Positions 1 through 6,479 of a stretch of 11,578 nucleotides of DNA are shown here, one piece after another; position 1 is the first letter of the stretch, and each line of letters opens with the position of its first letter. The stretch spans positions 1-11,578 of the forward strand of contig JAAOZY010000210.1 of NCBI GenBank assembly GCA_012274205.1. Reading direction: 5' to 3'. Position numbers and translations under genes: made by a program. The notes under the pieces are model-generated. The model was not told the DNA's origin, did no database searches, and saw only the letters and a list, made by a program, of their open reading frames with translations. This DNA is from Betaproteobacteria bacterium. Its GTDB lineage: Bacteria; Pseudomonadota; Gammaproteobacteria; Burkholderiales; SG8-39.

Positions 1-795
1 GGCGAGCCGGTCGAATACCGCGCGCGCCAGGTGATCGGCGCCGACGGCCCAAGTTCCCTCGTGATCCGCTCCATCTACCCGGATTACCCGCAATCGATCC
101 CCTGGTTTTTCGTCGGGCAGAAATTTCACGACATCATCGACTGCCCGCTGGATCCGGAGTACTTCCATTTCTGGTTTCATCCCGGCCTGGGCCACTACAC
201 CTGGAGCCACGCGCGCGATGGCAGGCAGATTGTCGGCGTCGGCTTCAAGCGCGGCGACAATTTCGCCAGCAAGCATGAGAACGTGGTGAATTACCTGGCC
301 GAGAAGCACGGTGTGCGCCTGCAGCCGCACATCGAGGACGAGGGCTGCGGCGAGAACTTCGGGCCCTCGCTGATCAACCGCTATGTGTTCGGCAAGGGCA
401 ATGTGCTGATCACCGGGCAGGCCGCCGGCTTTCTCAACATGATCGGCGAAGGCATGAGCTGCGCGCTGCATTCGGGCGCGATATCGGGCGAGGCGGTGGT
501 GGAAGCGCGCGCGCGCAACCGGCCGGTGCAGGAGATGTACCGGCGCATGATCGCCTCCGAGGTGCGCCGCACCTCCGACCAGTGGAATCCGCTAAAGATC
601 GCGTTCGAGCGGCCGCACGAGGCCGATTTCCCTGCGGCGCTGATGTCCCTGCCCTGGCGCGACCGCGCCAAGGTGCTGCGCGACCTGTGGCGCTTCATCG
701 TGCTGTACAAGGAATTCAAGTGGGGCCGGCAGATGGCCATGGTCGCGATGCAGCGCCCGCTGATCGGCGGCTATTCGATGCGGCGCTGGCTGTAG
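1..795 (+). CDS. FAD-dependent oxidoreductase, geranylgeranyl reductase-like (5' end missing)
   Basis: Frame 1 is open from the first base, so the gene begins outside the window and the N-terminal dinucleotide-binding motif is not visible; 264 codons remain before TAG. The visible part starts next to a GADGPSS motif (residues 13-19 of the fragment), the 'DG' FAD/NAD(P)H motif of the p-hydroxybenzoate hydroxylase and geranylgeranyl reductase superfamily. A second FAD-contact segment, VLITGQAAGF followed by GEGMSCALHSG, lies near residues 135-159 and matches the usual GDAAG...GEG...A..SG block, except that the acidic residue of GD/GE is Gln. The C-terminal 100 residues are rich in Arg and Trp and have no motif I recognise. 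Known family members reduce isoprenoid double bonds or hydroxylate aromatic or lipid substrates; the substrate here cannot be told. An intrinsic terminator follows the stop directly, so this is the last gene of its unit. Confidence 0.85.
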   Translation, partial: GEPVEYRARQVIGADGPSSLVIRSIYPDYPQSIPWFFVGQKFHDIIDCPLDPEYFHFWFHPGLGHYTWSHARDGRQIVGVGFKRGDNFASKHENVVNYLAEKHGVRLQPHIEDEGCGENFGPSLINRYVFGKGNVLITGQAAGFLNMIGEGMSCALHSGAISGEAVVEARARNRPVQEMYRRMIASEVRRTSDQWNPLKIAFERPHEADFPAALMSLPWRDRAKVLRDLWRFIVLYKEFKWGRQMAMVAMQRPLIGGYSMRRWL

Positions 796-803
796 CGGAC
801 CGC

Positions 804-830
804 CCGGCGCGCGCCCGCCGGATCTTTTTT
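804..830 (+). terminator. Rho-independent terminator of the oxidoreductase gene
   Basis: A perfect 6-bp GC stem (CCGGCG at 804-809, CGCCGG at 816-821) with a 6-nt loop is followed after ATC by six T residues (825-830). It begins 8 nt after the stop at 795 and points in the gene's direction. Confidence 0.8.
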
Positions 831-936
831 GTCGGCGACGGCACTTTTGATGTGCAATGCGGTCAGAATGCGCTAGACTGCGCGCCGCCGCGCGCGCGGC
901 GCGCCCCGATTGCCGCCATCATCGAGCAGCCAGTTC

Positions 937-2241
937 ATGAAAACCGTACGCCCATTCCGCCAACGTGACGTAGCGGTGCCGGCCGCGCCGCTGCTGAAGC
1001 GGCTCGGGCCGGGGCTGGTCACGGGCGCCGCCGACGACGATCCCAGCGGCATCGCGACCTATTCCCAGGCCGGCGCCCAGTTCGGCTACGGCATGCTCTG
1101 GTCGATCCTGTTCACGCTGCCGCTGATGATCGGCATCCAGATCGTCAGCGCGCGCATCGGCCGCGTCACCGGCCACGGGCTGGCCGCCAACATCCGCGAG
1201 CACTACCCGCGCTGGCTGCTGCACGGCGTGGTCGGCCTGCTGCTGGTGGCCAACACCATCAACATCGCCGTCGACCTGGGCGCGATGGCCGCGGCGCTGC
1301 ACCTGCTCATCGGCGGCCGATCGCACCTCGCCATCGTCGCGTTCGCCATGGTGTCGCTGGGTCTGCAGATATTCATTCCGTTTCCGCGCTATGCGCCGAT
1401 CCTGAAGTGGCTGACGCTGACGCTGTTCGCCTACGTCGCCACCGCCCTGGTGGTCAACGTGCACTGGGGCGAGGTGTTGCACCAGACTTTGGCTCCGCCG
1501 CTGCAGTTCGATTCCGATTACCTGCTCACCCTGGTTGCGGTGTTCGGCACCACCATCAGCCCCTACCTGTTCTTCTGGCAGGCCTCGCAGGAAGTGGAGG
1601 AGCAGCGTGCCGGCCCGGGTGAGGCGCCGCTGCGCGAGGCGCCGGCACAGGCGCGCGAACACCTGAACCGGATCAAGCTGGACACCTATATCGGCATGAT
1701 ATTTTCGAATACGGTGGCGTTTTTCATCATGCTGACGGCTGCGGCGACGCTGCATCTGCACGGCATCACCGACATCCAGAGCTCGGCCGACGCGGCCGAG
1801 GCGCTGCGCCCGATCGGCGGCGAGTTTGCGTTCGCCCTGTTCGCCGCGGGTATCATCGGCACCGGCATGCTGGCCGTGCCCGTGCTCGCCGGCTCCGCTG
1901 CCTACGCCGTGGCCGAGTCCTTCCGCTGGCCCATCGGCCTGGGGCTGCGCCTGGCCGAGGCGCGCGGCTTCTACGCCATCCTGACCGTAGCGACGCTGGT
2001 CGGCGTGGCGCTGAACTTCACCAGCCTCCCGCCGGTGCGGGCGCTGATCTGGAGCGCAGTGATCAACGGCGTGATTTCGGTGCCGATCATGGCGGTGATG
2101 ATGCTGATGGCGGTGCGGCCCGAGATCATGGGGCGCTTCACCATCAAGCGCCGGCTCAAGCTGCTGGGCTGGCTCGCCACCGGCATCATGGCCGTCGCGG
2201 TGCTGGCCATGTTCTATGCGCTGTCCCGCTCGCTTAGCTGA
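937..2241 (+). CDS. Nramp-superfamily divalent metal transporter, variant metal site
   Basis: 434-residue integral membrane protein with about eleven hydrophobic segments, the usual size of the Nramp family (proton-coupled divalent metal uptake across the inner membrane). The N-terminal block GPGLVTGAADDDPSG then AGAQFGYG (residues 24-51) aligns with the Nramp TM1 region. However, the canonical DPGN metal-site motif reads DPSG (35-38), and the TM6 MPHN motif is replaced by ISPY in TTISPYLFFWQ (205-215). The methionine that in canonical Nramps ligates soft metals is therefore absent, so the substrate may not be the usual Mn/Fe; Nramp-related carriers with altered sites include Mg transporters. 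ATG 937 is preferred over an in-frame TTG at 910 because homology starts after it, but neither has a strong ribosome binding site. It converges on the MATE gene with 11 nt between the stops. Confidence 0.9.
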   Translation: MKTVRPFRQRDVAVPAAPLLKRLGPGLVTGAADDDPSGIATYSQAGAQFGYGMLWSILFTLPLMIGIQIVSARIGRVTGHGLAANIREHYPRWLLHGVVGLLLVANTINIAVDLGAMAAALHLLIGGRSHLAIVAFAMVSLGLQIFIPFPRYAPILKWLTLTLFAYVATALVVNVHWGEVLHQTLAPPLQFDSDYLLTLVAVFGTTISPYLFFWQASQEVEEQRAGPGEAPLREAPAQAREHLNRIKLDTYIGMIFSNTVAFFIMLTAAATLHLHGITDIQSSADAAEALRPIGGEFAFALFAAGIIGTGMLAVPVLAGSAAYAVAESFRWPIGLGLRLAEARGFYAILTVATLVGVALNFTSLPPVRALIWSAVINGVISVPIMAVMMLMAVRPEIMGRFTIKRRLKLLGWLATGIMAVAVLAMFYALSRSLS

Positions 2242-2245
2242 TTGC

Positions 2246-2264
2246 GCCGGCGTCAGTCGCCGGC
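2246..2264. terminator. Possible bidirectional terminator hairpin between convergent genes
   Basis: GCCGGCG (2246-2252), a 5-nt loop and CGCCGGC (2258-2264) form a perfect 7-bp stem between the Nramp stop and the MATE stop, overlapping the last MATE codons. There is no T tract on either strand, so termination is inferred only from position and stem strength. Confidence 0.4.
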
Positions 2265-3644
2265 CGCGCTGCGGCTCACGCGCAGGAAATACGCCGTAAC
2301 CAGGCTGCTCGCCAGCGCCAGGCTCGCGATCGCGGCCAGCCAGAATCCCGGCGCGCCCATTGGAGTTGAGAGTCCGGGGGTTGAGAGTCCGAGCGTGTGC
2401 AGGCCGAGCCAGCCGAGGTCGATGCGGGTGAGTCCGATCGCATAGCCGCCGCCCAGACCCACGCCCCACAGTGCGATCGCATAGATCAGCATCGGCACCA
2501 CCGCGCGCTTGTAGCCGCGCAGCACATTGACGACCACGGCCTGGACTGCATCGAACAAGTGGTACACCGCGACGAAGGCGATCAGTCCCGCGGCAACGCG
2601 ACGCAGTTTGGCGTCTCCGGCATACAGGCCGGCGAGCGCGTCGGCGAACCAGTATAGGCAGGCGCCGACGATCGCGGCGCAGACTAGCGCCAGGGCGAGC
2701 CCGGTGAGGCCGGCGGCGCGCGCGCGCGCCTGCCGCTGCGCGCCCAGCGATTGCCCGACCACCACGCTGGCGGCATTGCCCAGCGCAAGCGGCAGCATGA
2801 AGCACAGCGCGGCAAGATTGGCCGCGATCTGGTGCGCCGCCGAATACAGCGCGCCCAGGCGCGCGATGAACAGCGCCATGAACGTGAACCCGGTCACGTC
2901 GATGAGGAAGGTGAGGCCGATCGGCAATCCCAGGGAGAGGATGCGCCCCAGCGCCTTCGCATCGGGCCAGGACCAGCGCGCGAACACGCCATACGTCCGG
3001 TAACCAGGCTCCAGCCAGCACCAGGCCCAGGCGAACGCGCACAGGATCCAGGAGATGAGCGCCGTCGCCACCGCGCAGCCGGTGCTGCCGAGCTCGGGCG
3101 CGCCGAGGTTGCCGTACATGAATATCCAGTTGAGCGGGACCTTGAGCGCAAGGCCGACCAGCGTCAGCGCCATCACCGTGCGCGGCCGCGAAATCGCGGT
3201 GGAGAAACTGTAGAACACGCGGAACAGGAGCGAAGCGGGTACCGCCCAGGCGAGCGCGTGCAAATAGGCGCGCACCTTGGCTTCCAGTTCGGGCGCCAGC
3301 CGGGCCACCGCGAGAAACGGCTCGGGATAGGCGAACAGCGCCAGCGATATGAGGGCGAGCGCAGCGGCCAGCCATGCGCCCTGGCGCAGCTCCTCGCCGA
3401 TGTCGGCATGGCGGCCCGCGCCGTGCATATGCGCGACGATGGGCGTGAGCGCGAGCAGCACCCCCATCAGCGCGACGAACACCGAGAAGTAGATGCTGGA
3501 GCCGATGCCCACGGCGGCCAGGTCCAGCGTGCCGTAGCGGCCGGCCATGATGGTGTCGATCACGCTGTTGGCCATCACCGCCAGTTGCGCAACGAGCACC
3601 GGCCAGCCCAGGCGCAGCAGCTCACGCACGAGACTTCGCGACAT
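2253..3644 (-). CDS. MATE family multidrug/toxin efflux transporter
   Basis: 463 residues, typical for MATE (NorM/DinF-like) antiporters that expel cationic drugs or metabolites using a Na+ or H+ gradient. The start ATG (3644-3642) is preceded by TAGGAA about 8 nt upstream, and the protein begins MSRSLVRELLRLGWPVLVAQ, the usual short amphipathic lead into TM1. About twelve hydrophobic segments can be followed, with MATE hallmarks such as ANSVIDTIMAGRYGT at the end of TM1 and the mirrored GLPIGLTFLIDVTGF at the start of the second half. The reading frame stays open upstream to 3905, but that stretch is non-membrane, contains the promoter and lies antisense to the tfoX-like gene. Near the C-terminus the loop before the last helix carries a duplicated GLST-P unit encoded by a 15-bp tandem repeat. 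The transported compound cannot be predicted. The gene is divergent from the tfoX-like gene. Confidence 0.93.
   Translation of the reverse strand: MSRSLVRELLRLGWPVLVAQLAVMANSVIDTIMAGRYGTLDLAAVGIGSSIYFSVFVALMGVLLALTPIVAHMHGAGRHADIGEELRQGAWLAAALALISLALFAYPEPFLAVARLAPELEAKVRAYLHALAWAVPASLLFRVFYSFSTAISRPRTVMALTLVGLALKVPLNWIFMYGNLGAPELGSTGCAVATALISWILCAFAWAWCWLEPGYRTYGVFARWSWPDAKALGRILSLGLPIGLTFLIDVTGFTFMALFIARLGALYSAAHQIAANLAALCFMLPLALGNAASVVVGQSLGAQRQARARAAGLTGLALALVCAAIVGACLYWFADALAGLYAGDAKLRRVAAGLIAFVAVYHLFDAVQAVVVNVLRGYKRAVVPMLIYAIALWGVGLGGGYAIGLTRIDLGWLGLHTLGLSTPGLSTPMGAPGFWLAAIASLALASSLVTAYFLRVSRSAAGD
2365..2394. repeat. 15-bp tandem duplication inside the MATE gene
   Basis: Two adjacent 15-base units, GTTGAGAGTCCGGGG (2365-2379) and GTTGAGAGTCCGAGC (2380-2394), agree at 13 of 15 positions. 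Being a multiple of three, they keep frame and encode two successive (L/P)GLST pentapeptides in the last loop of the transporter. Confidence 0.8.
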
Positions 3645-3706
3645 GTTCAGAGTTCCTACAGCCCGGCCTCGCCCGCCTGCGCCAACCGAGGCGCACGAAG
3701 GAGTCA

Positions 3707-3736
3707 AGTGTAGTACGCTGGCTGTCGCATCGGCAA
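3707..3736 (-). promoter_or_regulatory. Predicted sigma-70 promoter of the MATE gene
   Basis: Read on the minus strand, TTGCCG (3736-3731), an 18-nt spacer and TACACT (3712-3707) form a plausible -35/-10 pair about 65 nt before the MATE start codon. Prediction by eye only. Confidence 0.4.
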
Positions 3737-3756
3737 ATACGGCCGCGTCCAGCCGC

Positions 3757-3785
3757 TTGGCTGGCACGGTGCCAGGCCCTACAAT
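3757..3785 (+). promoter_or_regulatory. Predicted sigma-70 promoter of the tfoX-like gene with a palindrome in its spacer
   Basis: TTGGCT (3757-3762), a 17-nt spacer and TACAAT (3780-3785) make a good -35/-10 pair, 36 nt before ATG 3822. The spacer contains a perfect 7-1-7 inverted repeat, CTGGCAC-G-GTGCCAG (3761-3775), placed where a repressor dimer would block RNA polymerase. The binding protein is unknown. Confidence 0.55.
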
Positions 3786-3821
3786 CCGGCGCGTAATTTC
3801 CACAATACACGGGTCCCGACC

Positions 3822-4286
3822 ATGGCCGACGATTTCGTCGATTACGTGATGGAGCTGTTCGGTCCGTTCGGCACCGTGGTGTCGCGGCGCATGTTCGGCG
3901 GCCACGGCGTGTATCTGGACGGTCTGATGTTCGCCCTCGTGTCCGGCGATGTCCTCTACCTCAAGGCGGATGCGATGAACCGCGTCGAGTTCGAGCAGGC
4001 GGGCTGCGAGATTTTCGGCTACACGCGCAAGGGCAGCTTCGCCAGGCTCAGCTTTTTCCGCGCGCCTGCGGATGCGATGGAATCGCCCGATCTCATGCTG
4101 CCCTGGGCGCGCAGCGCCTATGCCGCCGCCCTGCGCTCGAATGCGAAGAAGCAGGTTGCCGGGCAGGCGCAGGCCGCAAGGAAGGCCGCGCGGCAGCAGC
4201 CAGTCAAGGCGGCCAGGAAGAAAACCGTGAAGAAGAAGACCGCCGGGCCGGCGAAAGCCCTCAGGCGCGGCAAGCGGGCGGGATGA
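3822..4286 (+). CDS. TfoX/Sxy N-terminal-domain protein with lysine-rich tail
   Basis: 154 residues. Residues 1-106 match the TfoX N-terminal domain: the start through VSRRMFGGHGVYLDG (20-34), then a FALVSGDVLYLKAD strand pair, and a C-terminal YTRKGSFARLSFFRAP segment (67-82). This stand-alone domain is widespread. Full-length TfoX/Sxy proteins promote competence gene expression with CRP, but single-domain forms have no settled function, so a competence role should not be assumed. Residues 107-154 are an Ala/Lys/Arg tail (for example ARKKTVKKKTAGPAKA) resembling histone H1-like bacterial tails, which suggests nucleic-acid contact. The stop overlaps the next gene's start by 4 bases (ATGA at 4283-4286), implying one transcript and coupled translation. 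There is only a weak ribosome binding site before ATG 3822. Confidence 0.85.
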   Translation: MADDFVDYVMELFGPFGTVVSRRMFGGHGVYLDGLMFALVSGDVLYLKADAMNRVEFEQAGCEIFGYTRKGSFARLSFFRAPADAMESPDLMLPWARSAYAAALRSNAKKQVAGQAQAARKAARQQPVKAARKKTVKKKTAGPAKALRRGKRAG

Positions 4287-4933
4287 ACCGCAGGCGCTAC
4301 GCCTGCCGCGAGGACCTGGGTCTGAGCAAAGCCGAGTTCGCCATCCTCAGACGGCTCAACCGCCCGGAGAAGATCCAGGCCTACATCGACGCCATTCCGC
4401 AGAACTTCGAGATCGGCGGCGAAACCTGCCTGTCGGTGCGCGAAGCCCTGCGCCAGCGCCGCGCATTGTGCATCGAAGGCGCCGTCATCGCCGCCGCCGC
4501 GCTATGGGTGCACGGAGAGCCGCCGCTGCTGCTGGACCTCAAGGCGGAGCGCGACAGCGACCACGTGGTGGCGCTGTTCCGCCGCCACGGCTGCTGGGGC
4601 GCGATCTCCAAGACTAACCACGCCGTGCTGCGCTGGCGCGATCCGGTGTACCGCAGCCTGCGTGAACTGGCGATGTCCTATTTCCACGAGTACAGCAACA
4701 AGCGCCATCAGAAGACCCTGCGCAGCTACTCCGCCGCCTTCGACCTGCGCCGCCTCGACCCCGCGACCTGGGTCACGCAGAAGAAGAGCTGCTGGGATCT
4801 GGGCTGGGCGCTCGACGCGGCGCGACACTACCCGCTGATAGCCAGGAAGCAGGTGAAGCTGCTGCGCCTGCGCGATTGCCTGGAGCGCGAAGCGCAGAAA
4901 CTGCACCTGCACCGGCCGCCGCGCAAGGGATGA
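4283..4933 (+). CDS. Conserved hypothetical protein, possible transglutaminase-like fold
   Basis: 216 residues, overlapping the tfoX-like gene by ATGA and so probably co-translated. I recognise the sequence pattern from conserved uncharacterised bacterial proteins. A Cys in ALCIEGAVIAAAALW (Cys63) heads a helix, followed by LLLDLKAERDSDHVVALF with His94, then GCWGAISKTNHAVLRWRDPVYRS (split here as GCWGAISK and TNHAVLRWRDP, 103-120) and LAMSYFHEY (129-137). A Cys on a helix followed by His on a strand and a later Asp or Asn is the layout of transglutaminase-like cysteine enzymes and of arylamine N-acetyltransferases, but which residue is third is uncertain and catalysis is not shown. No signal peptide or membrane segment is seen, so it should be cytoplasmic. 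The C-terminus is basic. Function unknown. Confidence 0.8.
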   Translation: MNRRRYACREDLGLSKAEFAILRRLNRPEKIQAYIDAIPQNFEIGGETCLSVREALRQRRALCIEGAVIAAAALWVHGEPPLLLDLKAERDSDHVVALFRRHGCWGAISKTNHAVLRWRDPVYRSLRELAMSYFHEYSNKRHQKTLRSYSAAFDLRRLDPATWVTQKKSCWDLGWALDAARHYPLIARKQVKLLRLRDCLEREAQKLHLHRPPRKG

Positions 4934-4934
4934 A

Positions 4935-4956
4935 GCGCGCGGCGGCTGCCGCGCGC
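4935..4956. terminator. Strong GC hairpin between convergent genes
   Basis: GCGCGCGGC (4935-4943), tetraloop GGCT and GCCGCGCGC (4948-4956) form a perfect 9-bp stem 2 nt after the stop at 4933, between this unit and the convergent ketopantoate-reductase-like gene. No T run follows, so it may act as a transcript 3'-end stabiliser or a bidirectional terminator rather than a classical one. Confidence 0.55.
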
Positions 4957-4981
4957 AGCCCGCCGCGCCTGCGCCGGCGCC

Positions 4982-6058
4982 TTATGCGGCCGCGGCCTTG
5001 CGCCGATTGGCCTCGAGCCAGCCGTCGACCAGCGCGACAGTGCGATCGACAAGCTCGTTCTTCATGCCCTTTTGCGCCGCGATGGTCTGCACCAGGCGGT
5101 CGGTGCGCTCTATGTTGGGCGCACCCGCAGCCAGGGCGCGCGCCGCGGAGGACGGGCTTCCCAGCGATTGCGCCGCGTTGGCGTATTTTTCGAACGGCAC
5201 CAGGTCTTTCTCGTCGGCGCCCAGGGACACGCACAGCTTCACCACCCAGTTGTAGACCGAGCGCGATGCCTCGATGTCGCCATGCACGGCTTCCTTGATG
5301 GGAATGATGCCGTCCTTCTGCACGCAGCGATAGTTGCCCGCGAGCAGCATGCTCCACTTGGCCAGCGGCACGAAAATGGAATCGTGCACCTTGAGCTTGA
5401 CCGGCAATTCGATCTTGCCATCGCCGCTGTCGAAGCGCACGGCCTCGATATCCGCTTCCAGCCGGCGCAGGATGGCGGTGTGCGCTTCCGAATCGAAGCG
5501 CGCCGATTTGAAATTGGTCGGCAGCCTGACCTGCAGCACATTGACTTTTTCCTCGGGCGGGCGGAACGCCTGCGGGTCCGGGCTGCACAAGGTCATCAGT
5601 TTCGGGTCGAAGTTGTCCCACACGGCGGGATCGGTATAGCAGCCCCGGCACGCGGCGACATCAAGGCCCGGAATGCGCGCAAGGTAAGGCAGCGGCGGGA
5701 TGTTCATGATCGACATGCACGGAACCCTGGACACGGCCACCGCATCGAGCAGCTGGCGCACGCCGGGCGAGCGATACTGCGGCTCCTGCATCGCCAGCGC
5801 GACCAGATCGAAATCGGCCGGGTTGAACGCAGTCGTGCCGCCGGCGGACATTTTTCCCGGCAGCTTTTTCGAATTGATTTCGACCAGTCCGTCGCGGCCC
5901 TTCACCGGCAGGCGCACGATTGCGCCCACCTGGTTGATCAGGTCGGCTTCCGCGGGAAGGCACACCAGATTCACCGTGTGCCCTGCGAGCGCCAGCTTGG
6001 TTCCGAGCAGCGAGCCGTAGGAAGCGCCCATGATCAGGATCTTGTAAGGAACAGCCAT
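4982..6058 (-). CDS. Ketopantoate reductase (ApbA/PanE) family protein
   Basis: 358 residues. The start at 6058 is fixed by AGAGGAG 8 nt upstream; the long upstream open frame is not coding. The N-terminus ILIMGASYGSLLGTKLALAG (7-26) is a Rossmann beta-alpha-beta NAD(P)H site with GxSxGSxxG in place of GxGxxG. The C-terminal helical domain carries KVHDSIFVPLAKWSMLLAGN, placing a Lys and an Asn where the family has its catalytic Lys and substrate-binding Asn. The usual late block around the catalytic Glu (SSM..D...G..TEid) is changed to PSSAARALAAGAPNIERTDR. The protein is about 50-60 residues longer than PanE. It is probably a reductase or dehydrogenase of a 2-oxo acid other than the pantothenate-pathway enzyme; opine-dehydrogenase-like activity is an alternative. 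It is divergent from the nitronate monooxygenase-like gene. Confidence 0.8.
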   Translation of the reverse strand: MAVPYKILIMGASYGSLLGTKLALAGHTVNLVCLPAEADLINQVGAIVRLPVKGRDGLVEINSKKLPGKMSAGGTTAFNPADFDLVALAMQEPQYRSPGVRQLLDAVAVSRVPCMSIMNIPPLPYLARIPGLDVAACRGCYTDPAVWDNFDPKLMTLCSPDPQAFRPPEEKVNVLQVRLPTNFKSARFDSEAHTAILRRLEADIEAVRFDSGDGKIELPVKLKVHDSIFVPLAKWSMLLAGNYRCVQKDGIIPIKEAVHGDIEASRSVYNWVVKLCVSLGADEKDLVPFEKYANAAQSLGSPSSAARALAAGAPNIERTDRLVQTIAAQKGMKNELVDRTVALVDGWLEANRRKAAAA

Positions 6059-6245
6059 GTAGTACTCCTCTTTTCTGTCGTGTAGAAAAATGATGGGGAA
6101 TCTCACGCACCCGGATCGCGGGTTTCGGCCCCAGCCCCATGCACTCGGGTCGCCAGCCCTGCGAACGAAGCAGCTGCGACGCAATCGGAATTGCCGCGCC
6201 CGGCGCGCGCGCCGGCCGGTTTCCGTGCATTGACGCAGGATAAAT

Positions 6246-6260
6246 ACCGGGTTTCCCGGT
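6246..6260. promoter_or_regulatory. Inverted repeat, possible operator in divergent promoter region
   Basis: ACCGGG-TTT-CCCGGT is a perfect 6-3-6 dyad in the middle of the divergent spacer, a geometry suited to a dimeric regulator or a small hairpin. No regulator gene is adjacent. Confidence 0.35.
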
Positions 6261-6307
6261 TCGCTGTCTTGACCAAGAACAATAAATCCGTCGAATTTAT
6301 GCCTAAT

Positions 6308-6403
6308 TCCGGATTCCGGGATAAAGGATTGGGTCACGGCCAGACGGGAGCACGCTGTGCTTTGGCGCCCGCCGCTGCGAGCGTTTCGGATTCCGGGATG
6401 AAG
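6308..6403. repeat. Pair of 19-base direct repeats, 77 bases apart
   Basis: TCCGGATTCCGGGATAAAG (6308-6326) and TTCGGATTCCGGGATGAAG (6385-6403) agree at 17 of 19 positions, with 13 identical bases in a row (CGGATTCCGGGAT). They lie upstream of the nitronate monooxygenase-like gene and could be repeated binding sites or remnants of an intergenic repeat. Confidence 0.6.
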
Positions 6404-6479
6404 CCGGCGGCGCTGGCGCGATTGGGCCACAATACGCATTCCTTGTGCTACCTCCCGCCCCCTACGCCCAGGACGCACC

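Larger units (their letters stand above)
6059..6479. other. Divergent intergenic region, no gene seen
   Basis: 421 bases between two divergent genes. It holds a 6-7-6 inverted repeat TTTTCT/AGAAAA (6071-6089) just upstream of the minus-strand ribosome binding site, a 16-bp perfect palindrome CCGGCGCGCGCGCCGG (6200-6215), a perfect ACCGGG-TTT-CCCGGT repeat (6246-6260), and a 19-base imperfect direct repeat (6308-6326 and 6385-6403). The central part (about 6235-6330) is AT-richer than the flanks and most likely holds the promoters, but I cannot place convincing -35/-10 pairs. No protein with codon bias like its neighbours is apparent. Confidence 0.6.

Noticed and set aside
919..3375. 818-codon open frame on the minus strand spanning the Nramp and MATE genes
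   Set aside because: It is antisense to the Nramp gene and out of phase with MATE; composition is the Arg/Ala/His-rich pattern of GC-rich shadow frames and it has no recognisable domain.
3645..3905. N-terminal extension of the MATE frame to 3905
   Set aside because: It is polar, antisense to the tfoX-like gene and covers its promoter; the membrane protein begins at 3644 with its own ribosome binding site.
5072..6085. 337-codon frame on the plus strand opposite the ketopantoate-reductase-like gene
   Set aside because: Shadow frame: His/Arg/Gln-rich with no motif.
6200..6215. 16-bp GC palindrome as a terminator
   Set aside because: No T tract follows on either strand and no gene ends nearby; such palindromes arise easily in this GC-rich DNA.
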